Source: JAFAGX01 sp035623335 (GTDB taxonomy: Bacteria > Acidobacteriota > Terriglobia > Terriglobales > Acidobacteriaceae). Taken from it: 64,000 bases of DNA. Below, in pieces: positions 16,418-24,312 of this stretch. A program made the position numbers and the translations under genes. The notes beneath the pieces are model-generated. The model did no database searches. It was given only the letters and a program-made list of their open reading frames with translations, and was not told the origin of the DNA. The DNA lies in contig DASPTQ010000308.1 in assembly GCA_035623335.1 (NCBI GenBank), positions 1 to 64,000 of the forward strand, in the 5' to 3' direction. Position 1 is the first letter of the stretch. Each line of letters opens with the position of its first letter.

Positions 16418-18949
16418 ATGCGACCGAACAAGGCCGCAACCAAGCTTGATCAATTTGAATCGGAGGCTTCGTTGAGCAGTTTCCCGGAGTTTATTAAGAA
16501 ACGATTCCCGTCGAACCCCGAGATGGGGCTAAAATTTCCTTCTTGGTTGGCGGCGCTAATCGGAATTGTCGCCATCAAAGCCGTCCTTTCGCTGGCTGTG
16601 AAGCCAGGCTCTCTCTTCCTTTCCTTTGGCGGGATCGGTAACTTGCTTCTCCTGATCTTGGCGACCGGTTTCGCTGTCCGAAATGCAATTCAGCGCACGC
16701 ACACCGGAAGTCGGCTATTCTGGACGTTCCTGGCAATTGCCTACGGCCTCTGGGGGTTAGACTACTGCTTCGGTTTGTACAGCCAACTCGTTCTCCGTGC
16801 CCAGGAATCCGACAATTGGATGGCGGATTCATTACTGTTTCTGCACATCGTGCCGCTGATGGCGGCGGTAGCAGCGGTCCCGCATAAGAACATCGCAGAC
16901 TCCAAGCGGCATCGAGTGCTCTTTACCGCTCTGTTTCTATTATTTTGTTGGACCGTTCTTTCGGGGTACACGATCTTTCCCCATCGGTACTCGACTTCGA
17001 GCTACGGCCTGCGCTTTGACATTCTTTACCTGATCGAAAACATGGCGCTGGTCTTGGCTGTGGGTTACGTGACACTACGGGCGCGAGGCGATTGGAGGTC
17101 AACCTATCTTCACTTGTTGGGTGCGTCCAGCCTCTACGCCGTGAGTTCCGCTGTCGCCAACCTTGCCATGGATTCGGGAGCGTACGTCAACGGCAAGCTA
17201 TATGAAGTGGGAGTGGCTGCTTCGCTGTGCTGGTTTGTGTGGATACCTCTGCGCATCCAGGAGGTGCCGGAAGCCGGACTAGGAGCGAGACCATCGGATG
17301 GGGACCACGGCTCGCGGGCCTCGGTCTGGGCGATGCTCGCTGTCGTGATGATCTCCATTCCGGTTGGGTGGGAGCTTTTCGCGCGGAATGAGAACGTTGG
17401 TGCGCGCACAGTCCGCCTTCTTGTCGCCATCGCTACCATCGCGTGCCTCGCAAGCCTGGGCTACATGAAGGAATACCTCGCCAAACGCGATCTGACTTTT
17501 CATTTCGGTTTGGCTAGAGACCGGCTTCGTCTGGCAATGCAATCCAGCGCATCGGTCGGCTGGGACTTGGATCTAGAGAGCGGACGAGATGTTTGGTTCG
17601 GTGACTTGCAGACAATTTTTGGAATCCCTTCCAATAGGCATGACACGACCGCGGATGAGTTCATGCTCTATGTACATCCTGACGATCGACAGCGTGTTTC
17701 GGACGCTCTCGCTGCTGCACGGCAGAATCATACCCCGTATGCGGAAGAATTTCGTATCATCCGTCGGCCAGACGGCACGATCCGGTGGCTTGCAGCTCGA
17801 GGGAAGTTCTACTTCTCTACCAACGGTTGTGCGGAACGGATGGTCGGCATTTCGATGGATATAACCGAACGCAAGTTGGCCGAAGAGAGGGTGCGAGAAT
17901 ACGAGAAGGCGGTCGAAGGGTCGGAAGAGATGATCGCGGTGGTTGACCGAGAGTATCGCTTCTTGATTGCGAATCGTAAGTTCCTGCGCATGCGCAATAT
18001 GACGAGAGAGCAAGTCATTGGCCGTTATGCCCATGAAGTACTGAACCCGGGGGTGTTTCAAGACGTCAAACCAAAACTGGATGAGTCTTTTCAAGGGAAA
18101 GTCGTCAGATTCGAAATGAAATATACATATCCGGAAGTTGGGCAACGAGATGTATTGATCTCGTACTTTCCCATCGAAGGCCCGACGGGTGTTGATCGAG
18201 TGGCCAGTATTGTGCAGGACGTCACCGACCGTAAGAGGCTGGAAAAGGTGCTCACCGGCATGAGCCGAAAGTTGATTGAGGCGCAGGAGCAAGAACGTGC
18301 CCGAATCGCGCGAGAACTCCACGACGATATCAACCAACGCCTCGCATTGTTGGCGGTCGAAGTCGAACAAGTCCAGCTACATCTTTCGGCACTGCCCTTA
18401 GAAGTTCGCAATCGCATGCGCGCTCTACAAAAACATACCGCACAAATATCGAGCGATCTTGACACTATGGCGTGCGAGTTGCACTCCCCAAATCTGGAGT
18501 ATTTGGGCATCCTTGATGCGTTGAGGAACCTTTGTAGAGATTTCGCCGTACAGCATATGGTGAAGATTGACTTTACCCATGACGACATCCCACAGCCTGT
18601 GTCGCACGAGATCACCTTGTGTCTGTTCCGAATTTTGCAGGAAGCACTGCGTAACGCGGCACGCCACAGCAACGTACGGCACTTCGAAGTGAAATTGGGG
18701 TACACGTCGAATGAGTTGCACCTTGTTGTGACCGATCAGGGAATTGGTTTTGATACCGATGCGGCAATGATCAAGGGAGGACTGGGGCTTCTCAGCATGC
18801 GCGAACGCGTTCGACTGGTCCATGGAACGATCGAGATCGAATCGAAGCTGATGGACGGAACAACGGTTCGCGTTCGGGTACCCGTCGGTTCAGACCGTGA
18901 TCGTGCGGAACACGGTCCTACGAACCGGTTTCTGCAAACTGGGGATTGA
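16418..18949 (+). CDS. Membrane sensor histidine kinase, multi-helix sensor, two PAS domains, HisKA_3
   Basis: 843 residues. The first 340 or so are an integral membrane sensor of about eight or nine helices; I do not recognise the exact family. Two PAS domains follow (about 365-490 and 500-610); the first ends in M-D-I-T-E-R-K, the second in Q-D-V-T-D-R-K. The HisKA_3 domain has R-I-A-R-E-L-H-D-D with the phosphorylated His at 635, and the ATPase domain has Q-E-A-L-R-N-A-A-R-H-S and G-G-L-G-L-L-S-M-R-E-R. Its catalytic half is clearly related to that of the kinase 110 bases upstream, so the pair may have arisen by duplication with sensor replacement. The start ATG lacks a strong ribosome-binding site, so the true start may differ slightly. 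Confidence 0.87.
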   Translation: MRPNKAATKLDQFESEASLSSFPEFIKKRFPSNPEMGLKFPSWLAALIGIVAIKAVLSLAVKPGSLFLSFGGIGNLLLLILATGFAVRNAIQRTHTGSRLFWTFLAIAYGLWGLDYCFGLYSQLVLRAQESDNWMADSLLFLHIVPLMAAVAAVPHKNIADSKRHRVLFTALFLLFCWTVLSGYTIFPHRYSTSSYGLRFDILYLIENMALVLAVGYVTLRARGDWRSTYLHLLGASSLYAVSSAVANLAMDSGAYVNGKLYEVGVAASLCWFVWIPLRIQEVPEAGLGARPSDGDHGSRASVWAMLAVVMISIPVGWELFARNENVGARTVRLLVAIATIACLASLGYMKEYLAKRDLTFHFGLARDRLRLAMQSSASVGWDLDLESGRDVWFGDLQTIFGIPSNRHDTTADEFMLYVHPDDRQRVSDALAAARQNHTPYAEEFRIIRRPDGTIRWLAARGKFYFSTNGCAERMVGISMDITERKLAEERVREYEKAVEGSEEMIAVVDREYRFLIANRKFLRMRNMTREQVIGRYAHEVLNPGVFQDVKPKLDESFQGKVVRFEMKYTYPEVGQRDVLISYFPIEGPTGVDRVASIVQDVTDRKRLEKVLTGMSRKLIEAQEQERARIARELHDDINQRLALLAVEVEQVQLHLSALPLEVRNRMRALQKHTAQISSDLDTMACELHSPNLEYLGILDALRNLCRDFAVQHMVKIDFTHDDIPQPVSHEITLCLFRILQEALRNAARHSNVRHFEVKLGYTSNELHLVVTDQGIGFDTDAAMIKGGLGLLSMRERVRLVHGTIEIESKLMDGTTVRVRVPVGSDRDRAEHGPTNRFLQTGD

Positions 18950-18959
18950 TCCCCCAGTT
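18937..18959 (+). terminator. Hairpin across the stop codon of the second kinase
   Basis: AACTGGGG and CCCCAGTT form an 8-bp stem with a 7-base loop containing the TGA stop. No U-tract follows, so it may be a 3' stability element rather than an intrinsic terminator. The next gene is convergent and ends at 19045. Confidence 0.4.
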
Positions 18960-19044
18960 CAGCTTTGGGAATCTCTCGAATCTGCGGCGAAAGTGACCGG
19001 CAGTAACCGCCCGTTTCGGCCCGTTCCATCGATCTGCTAGACCC

Positions 19045-20520
19045 TCAATACCGTCCATATCGTCCGCGCACCGATTCCAGCAACTTCGGCGAGTCGTACC
19101 CCACGCCATCCTTGAACACGATCTCCACATTCTCCACATCCGAGATCTGCTTCGAGGGATCGCCCTTGATCACCACCAGGTCCGCGTTCTTCCCTGCTGC
19201 AATCGACCCAATCTGCTCATCTCTTCTCAGATAGGTCGCGCCATTCAAAGTAGCGACCTTGATGGCCTCCACTGGAGAAAATCCTGCCTGAACGAGCAGC
19301 TCGATTTCGCGCTGATCACCGAATCCCGGCACAACGTCACCCGCTCCGGTCGGATCCGGTCCAGCAATCAGCAGGCCGCCGCTTTGCGCAAACTCGTGCT
19401 CCAGCCCCATGTCATTCTTGAACAGCTGAACCCAATCCGTCTTGGGCTTGGGTAGGGATGCCGGCCGCTCGCGAAGCAGGAAAAAATCCTGTCTCGCCTC
19501 GGGCGTCATCGCGTCCAGAACCGCTTGCCGAATGGGCGTTTTCTCTCCCGCCGGCATCCCCGATGCTTCAAATACCGGCAGCGTCGAGGTGATCGTCACA
19601 TGGTGCTTCACCAGCGTCGCAATCAGGTTTTTCGCCTCCGCACTTCCTGGTGTCATTCGTTCTAGGGTGTACTCGCCCTCGCTCTGGCTGCACACATCCG
19701 GCTTTTTGTCTGGATCCAGTTGCGTGTTGACGTAGAAGCCGTGTTCCAGATCATCGATACCTAACTCGGCAGCCTCGGGATAGGTCACCGAACATAAATG
19801 CCCGGTGATTTTGATTCCTCGCTTGTGCGCCGCTTCAATCGCGGCCTTCAGTTCATCCTGGGTGATATTCATGTACGCCTTGAAGGACGTTACCCCACGG
19901 TCAGCCCAGTAGTTTACCGTCTCCCGCGCATCGTCGGCGTTCCTCAGATGCGGCATCTGGATGAAATAACTGGTCGCTCCCTCCAGGTACGGTCCCGTGA
20001 CATCGATATGAGGTCCTGGCAGCTTGCCCGCATCAACGTCGTGCTTTAGATTCAGGTCGGCGTACGGCTCAACGCTTCCCGTCGTGCGCATCGTGGTCAC
20101 GCCACCACCCAAATAAAGACGTGGTGCAGAAAACGTCATCTGCGGCACTAGCAGTGGCGGATCGTCCTTCCACTCCGCCGTTAGATTCGGCCGGGCAACG
20201 TAGAAAAGATGGTTGTGCATGCCGACGATCCCCGGCATCACGGAATGTCCGCGCAGGTCGAGTACGGTAACGCCCGCGCTCGCATTCACATCAGCGCCCT
20301 TTTCGACCGCTGTGATCTTTCCGCCTTCAATCACCACATTCTGGTCCTCTAGGGCCGGAGCGCCTGTACCATCAATCACGCGCACGTGTGCCAGCACCGT
20401 CTTCACAGTGTCCACTTTGACGAATGCCTTGACTTCTTTGGAAAGCTCGGAACTTTGACCCGCGAGAGAACCGACGAAGCAACACCAGGCGAAAATCGCC
20501 GCCAAAATACGCCTTGCCAT
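19045..20520 (-). CDS. Exported amidohydrolase (imidazolonepropionase/prolidase-like)
   Basis: 491 residues with a signal peptide (about 1-21). It is an amidohydrolase-superfamily enzyme: H-x-H in G-I-V-G-M-H-N-H-L at the end of strand 1, a Lys in T-S-F-K-A-Y-M that fits a bridging metal ligand, metal His residues in K-I-T-G-H and D-L-E-H-G, and a catalytic Asp in A-G-P-D-P-T-G-A-G-D. Such exported members cleave amide bonds in cyclic or peptide substrates; many in this phylum are annotated as Xaa-Pro-type dipeptidases, but the substrate here is unknown. It is single, divergent from the SpoIIE-type phosphatase gene, with TGTAG repeated twice in its upstream region. A second amidohydrolase lies at 22682. 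Confidence 0.85.
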   Translation of the reverse strand: MARRILAAIFAWCCFVGSLAGQSSELSKEVKAFVKVDTVKTVLAHVRVIDGTGAPALEDQNVVIEGGKITAVEKGADVNASAGVTVLDLRGHSVMPGIVGMHNHLFYVARPNLTAEWKDDPPLLVPQMTFSAPRLYLGGGVTTMRTTGSVEPYADLNLKHDVDAGKLPGPHIDVTGPYLEGATSYFIQMPHLRNADDARETVNYWADRGVTSFKAYMNITQDELKAAIEAAHKRGIKITGHLCSVTYPEAAELGIDDLEHGFYVNTQLDPDKKPDVCSQSEGEYTLERMTPGSAEAKNLIATLVKHHVTITSTLPVFEASGMPAGEKTPIRQAVLDAMTPEARQDFFLLRERPASLPKPKTDWVQLFKNDMGLEHEFAQSGGLLIAGPDPTGAGDVVPGFGDQREIELLVQAGFSPVEAIKVATLNGATYLRRDEQIGSIAAGKNADLVVIKGDPSKQISDVENVEIVFKDGVGYDSPKLLESVRGRYGRY

Positions 20521-20667
20521 AGCACCTCCCGATGACGCGCCATTGTAGCTGAACGGCGATTGTAGACGCGCTACCTCCCCCGTTTTGTGCTGAACCTGTG
20601 TGCTGGCTGCACCGCCGGGTTCGCATTTTCTGTGAGAAAATCATGCGGTCACTAACCAGCCTGTATC

Positions 20668-21750
20668 ATGACCACCGCGAACAAAGTTCCAACCATCGAT
20701 GAATACTTGCGTCAGAGGCTCATGCCGGTCGAGGGCGCGATTCCACACCTACCCGGCATTGAGATGTACGGAAATTCCATCCCCGCCGGAACTGTCGGCG
20801 GTGACCTGTTTGAGTACATCAATTTTCAACAGCGCTACGACATCGACGCACGCATTCAGCAGGCTCTCCGACTATCCCAGCAGTTTCTCGAACCGCTAGC
20901 GCTGGGTGAACCTCCGCGTAACTCGGTGGACGATCACGTGGCATGGCTGAAAACGATGCAGGGCTACGGGCCAGAGGTGGAGTCCGAATACAGGCGCGCA
21001 AGGAGCTCAGAGCAGATCCGAGTCGCCGAAGACTTGCATGAGCTTTATACGACAGCCGGAGTTCTGTTGGTGGACGCGCAGGGGCACGGAGTGATCTCAG
21101 CCAAGATTGCCTCTACGGTACATGACACTTTCCACGCGTTAATACTGTCCGAACTCGACAGATTTGGAAAGACAACGCCCGAGTTATTCGAAAACCTCAA
21201 CCTTCGATTGGCGCTGTCGGTCACTGCTCGCAATGCCTTGGGGATAAGCGAAAAGGAAAATGCGCGTGAGATCGCGACCATGTTATATGGCGAAGTGACT
21301 CCTCGCGGCCATTTTCGGTTCGTGAACTTCGGGCATCCCCCGCCACTGGTGTTCTGTGCCGAGCAGCGCAAGTTCATGAAGATCGATGCCAGCAAAATGG
21401 TGCAATTCCTTCCGCTTGGCTTACAGATCCCTGCCGACCACCCAGACCGCAATAAGTATTACTCGATGAAGTTTCGATCGATGGAGCTGAGCTCCTCGGA
21501 TATCTCTGAAATCACATTGATGAATCCAGGAGATGTCCTTTTTCTTTACACGGATGGAGTTTACGACGGTAGCGATGAACAAGTGCGGGACCAACTTCAA
21601 GAGGTACTGCACGAACACTACACGCAACCGGCAAGGGACATTTGCAAGGCATTGTTGGATTACGCGGTGAAGCAAGACGAACATCTGCGGCAGAACGGCG
21701 ACGAAGCCCTTATCGACGACAAAACCGTGTTCATCATCAAGCGATCTTGA
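20668..21750 (+). CDS. SpoIIE/PP2C-type serine phosphatase
   Basis: 360 residues, soluble. Motifs of the PPM/SpoIIE phosphatase domain are visible in order: G-T-V-G-G-D-L-F-E near 38, V-D-A-Q-G-H-G at about 135, N-F-G-H-P-P-P-L-V at about 220, L-Y-T-D-G-V-Y-D at about 300 and the closing D-D-K-T-V-F-I. The Asp residues should bind two Mn/Mg ions. A roughly 80-residue insertion separates the first two motifs. Such proteins usually dephosphorylate anti-sigma-factor antagonists in partner-switching control, but there is no STAS or RsbW-like gene nearby. It lacks a sensor domain, so the input is unclear. The gene stands alone. Confidence 0.85.
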   Translation: MTTANKVPTIDEYLRQRLMPVEGAIPHLPGIEMYGNSIPAGTVGGDLFEYINFQQRYDIDARIQQALRLSQQFLEPLALGEPPRNSVDDHVAWLKTMQGYGPEVESEYRRARSSEQIRVAEDLHELYTTAGVLLVDAQGHGVISAKIASTVHDTFHALILSELDRFGKTTPELFENLNLRLALSVTARNALGISEKENAREIATMLYGEVTPRGHFRFVNFGHPPPLVFCAEQRKFMKIDASKMVQFLPLGLQIPADHPDRNKYYSMKFRSMELSSSDISEITLMNPGDVLFLYTDGVYDGSDEQVRDQLQEVLHEHYTQPARDICKALLDYAVKQDEHLRQNGDEALIDDKTVFIIKRS

Positions 21751-21823
21751 AAAGGTCGGGAAGGCCTCAACTATTCGACGTGCCCTTAGGGAAACATTCC
21801 CCGCAGTTATAATCGCCCGACTT

Positions 21824-21934
21824 ATGGCAGATACAAGGCTTGGTCCCTGCGAAATCGGTGCCCTGTTGGGTGCGGGTTCTACTGGGATAGGTTATACCTT
21901 TCCCTGGCGAAGCTCACCGGCAGCTGAAACTTGA
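21824..21934 (+). pseudogene. Ser/Thr kinase N-terminal remnant, 36-codon open frame
   Basis: An ATG-initiated frame reads M-A-D-T-R-L-G-P-C-E-I-G-A-L-L-G-A-G-S-T-G-I-G-Y-T and stops after 36 codons. It matches the start of acidobacterial kinases (L-G-P-Y-E-I-x-x-x-L-G-A-G-G-M-G-E-V-Y) with Cys for Tyr and Ser-Thr for Gly-Met, but nothing kinase-like follows. A perfect TATAAT lies at 21808-21813, only 10 bases before the ATG, so the promoter may survive; there is no ribosome-binding site. Most likely a decayed kinase 5' end. Confidence 0.55.
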
Positions 21935-22010
21935 CAAGCAATCGCATGCTGTCGCACCCTGCTCTTGCTCATCTTATTCGTGTTACGATTTCTTTTAATG
22001 GGAGGTCGCT

Positions 22011-22649
22011 ATGAAGTTCGACCTCGATCAGTTTATCTCCGATTGTCGCAGCGCCATTCAGCTAGACGCATCCCATAAGTTTGTGCGCGAGGTCGTTGCC
22101 CGAGCGGTTTCCGACCCACTAGCAGTGCTTAACGGATTGGGCGAGCCAAAGCAGGGGGAGATTAGACCGCTCTACCGTTCGAACGATCTCACAATCTTGA
22201 ACGTTATTTGGGCACCCTGGATGACTCTGCTGCCTCATAATCATCAAATGTGGGCCGTCATTGGAATCTACACCGGGCGCGAAGACAACATTTTCTGGCG
22301 TCGTGTAGACGGTGGCGGGCACGTGTGGGTGGAAGCTGCAGGGGCAAGAGCGTTGTCGGAAAGGGATGCCGTACCACTGGGGCAGGATGTCATTCACTCC
22401 GTAACCAACCCAATCCCACGCTTGACGGGTGCTATTCACATCTATGGCGGCGACTTTTTTGGTGTGGCACGCAGCGAGTGGGATGCAGAGACTCTGTTGG
22501 AGCAGCAAAGCGATGGGGCGAAGATGGCTCGACGGTTCGAGGAAGCCAATACGCTCTGGAGGCTGAAGGTGTCTCATGATAATCCCGGCTCTTCCGCACC
22601 AGAATCCGTGAGGCATGCGTCCTCGAGTTCGAGGCCGGGCACTCGCTAG
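22011..22649 (+). CDS. Predicted metal-dependent cupin enzyme (cysteine dioxygenase-like fold)
   Basis: 212 residues, cytoplasmic. The central part, W-M-T-L-L-P-H-N-H-Q-M-W-A-V-I-G-I-Y, has the H-x-H of the first cupin motif in the form used by cysteine-dioxygenase-like proteins, followed by G-R-E-D-N-I-F-W-R-R. A later His in Q-D-V-I-H-S-V-T-N-P is the third metal ligand of cupin motif 2. It fits the 'predicted metal-dependent enzyme of the double-stranded beta-helix superfamily' group (COG5553), whose reaction is not known. A strong GGGAGG precedes the ATG. It ends 32 bases from the convergent amidohydrolase gene. Thiol dioxygenase activity is possible but unproven. Confidence 0.7.
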   Translation: MKFDLDQFISDCRSAIQLDASHKFVREVVARAVSDPLAVLNGLGEPKQGEIRPLYRSNDLTILNVIWAPWMTLLPHNHQMWAVIGIYTGREDNIFWRRVDGGGHVWVEAAGARALSERDAVPLGQDVIHSVTNPIPRLTGAIHIYGGDFFGVARSEWDAETLLEQQSDGAKMARRFEEANTLWRLKVSHDNPGSSAPESVRHASSSSRPGTR

Positions 22650-22681
22650 CGACACAACTGACCACGATGGGCGGCCGCAAT

Positions 22682-24109
22682 TCACCGCTGGCGCTTGACT
22701 GGTGGCTCACTGTTTCCGTTGGAAGCAAAATCATTCCTGATCAACTCGCCACCCTTCATCACAAAGCGGACACGCTCTACCTCGGTGACATCGGCAACCG
22801 GATCGCCGGCGACGGCGATGAGATCGCCGAACTTCCCAGGCTCAACTGTACCGATGCGGTCCGCCCAGCCCAGCATTTCGGCTGCGTTGATGGTGACGGC
22901 GCGAATCACATCTAGAGATGGCATTCCGGCCTGACGCAACTGAACAAAGGTCGCAGTGCTCGCTTGCCCACGCGTCTTTCCTGGATAAGACCAGCACATG
23001 TCCGATCCAGCGGCAAATTTGACACCCGAGTTCAACACCCGCTGAACCAACTGATCATATCGTTGCTGGCGGCGCGCATCGGAGCCGGCATTCGCAGCCT
23101 GGAAGACACGTGACATCACTATGCTTGGTTCGGTGATCTTGAGGAAGAATCCGCCATACCAGGTTGGCGTCAGATCGAGGAAGATGCCTTTATCGCGCAT
23201 CTGCTTGAGTTGCTCGTCCGTCACATCGTTGCCGTGCTCGATAGAATCTGCTCCGGCATCGATCGCGGTTTGTATGCTCGCGGCATCGATTGCGTGGACG
23301 GCAACCTTGAGGTGCTGGCGGTGTGCCTCTTCTACAATTGCCGCTAGTTCAGCAAGTGAGAGGTCCTCACCGGTCGTAACCTTGATTACGTCGACGTTGT
23401 GAAAAACGTTCTGTCGAACCGCTTGCCGCCCCTGGTCGGCCCCGTTTACGACTAAGAATTCCTGCGCCATGATGGCGTCGGCGAGCGCAGGATTGAGATT
23501 CTGCAGGTAAGAACCGGGGGCGATCAGCTTGCGTCCGGCAGCCAGGATCCTCGGGCCGAGGACGCGGCCTGCGTTGATCGCGTCCCGCAGTTCAGTGTCG
23601 CCGTCAACACCCGAATGGCCAAGGTTGCGAACGGTTGTAATGCCGCTCTCCAGGTCCTCACGTGCCAACTGTGCACCCAGAAAAGCTCGCTTGGTCGGAG
23701 ATTCCACGATGGCCAGCAGGAGTCCAGGCGCAAACTCCCCGTTGGAATGGCGCTGAATCTCCGCTTCGGGCGGCACAATGATGTCGAGAAATAGGTGCGT
23801 GTGGCCGTCAATCAACCCTGGCAATAAAGTGGCGTTTCCGAGATCTATGGTGTTGACGCCCGTGGGCGAATCGACTAGTACCCGCGCCGGAGACCCGACT
23901 TCCTTGATCTTGCCGCCTTCCACCAGAACGGCGGCAGGCGAGAGAACGTTGCCTGTCCGCGGATCGAGCAGGCGGCTAGCTTTGACCAAAATGGGCGGAA
24001 GCGGCGAGTATCGCACTTGGGCGCTCGACGTGCGTACGAAAAACAGAGCCGCCAGAGCTAGGAGCTCGGCGCGCAACCGGTGGTTGAGCAATTGCCTAGT
24101 ATTGATCAC
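22682..24109 (-). CDS. Exported amidohydrolase
   Basis: 475 residues with a hydrophobic N-terminus (about 12-30) that looks like a signal peptide. Amidohydrolase-superfamily ligands are visible: H-T-H in L-I-D-G-H-T-H-L-F, Lys in V-D-V-I-K-V-T-T-G, His in V-A-V-H-A-I-D-A and S-I-E-H-G-N-D, and the catalytic Asp in A-A-G-S-D-M-C-W. It resembles the imidazolonepropionase/Xaa-Pro dipeptidase-like branch; the substrate is unknown. It is preceded by a well-formed promoter (24225-24253) overlapping a CTACT/AGTAG inverted repeat, so its expression is probably controlled by a repressor. It is similar in plan but not closely identical to the amidohydrolase at 19045. Confidence 0.83.
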   Translation of the reverse strand: MINTRQLLNHRLRAELLALAALFFVRTSSAQVRYSPLPPILVKASRLLDPRTGNVLSPAAVLVEGGKIKEVGSPARVLVDSPTGVNTIDLGNATLLPGLIDGHTHLFLDIIVPPEAEIQRHSNGEFAPGLLLAIVESPTKRAFLGAQLAREDLESGITTVRNLGHSGVDGDTELRDAINAGRVLGPRILAAGRKLIAPGSYLQNLNPALADAIMAQEFLVVNGADQGRQAVRQNVFHNVDVIKVTTGEDLSLAELAAIVEEAHRQHLKVAVHAIDAASIQTAIDAGADSIEHGNDVTDEQLKQMRDKGIFLDLTPTWYGGFFLKITEPSIVMSRVFQAANAGSDARRQQRYDQLVQRVLNSGVKFAAGSDMCWSYPGKTRGQASTATFVQLRQAGMPSLDVIRAVTINAAEMLGWADRIGTVEPGKFGDLIAVAGDPVADVTEVERVRFVMKGGELIRNDFASNGNSEPPVKRQR

Positions 24110-24224
24110 GCACCAGCCCGTCGCGGTACTTCGCGTGGAGCAGATTCCTAGCTTTCCGCGCTGCTCGAGAATGCGGGTCTCAGCCTTGCTGAGGCGCGTC
24201 TTGCGTCTACTACTTTATACGTTT

Positions 24225-24253
24225 ATTCTACTACATGATGAGTAGAGAGTCAA
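24225..24253 (-). promoter_or_regulatory. Promoter with overlapping operator-like inverted repeat for the 22682 amidohydrolase
   Basis: On the minus strand TTGACT and TAGAAT are separated by exactly 17 bases. Between and partly over them lies an inverted repeat CTACT-N8-AGTAG (24228-24245) that includes TACTACA, the half-site typical of BlaI/MecI-family operators; a further CTACTAC is at about 24207. The leader to the ATG at 24109 is about 105 bases. The promoter is strong by sequence; the BlaI assignment is inference because no such regulator gene is in view. Confidence 0.6.
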
Positions 24254-24312
24254 AATGGTGCGTCGCGGGGGCAAAAGAGTCCGATCTCGGGATTGGTGAG
24301 GAGATCTGCTAC

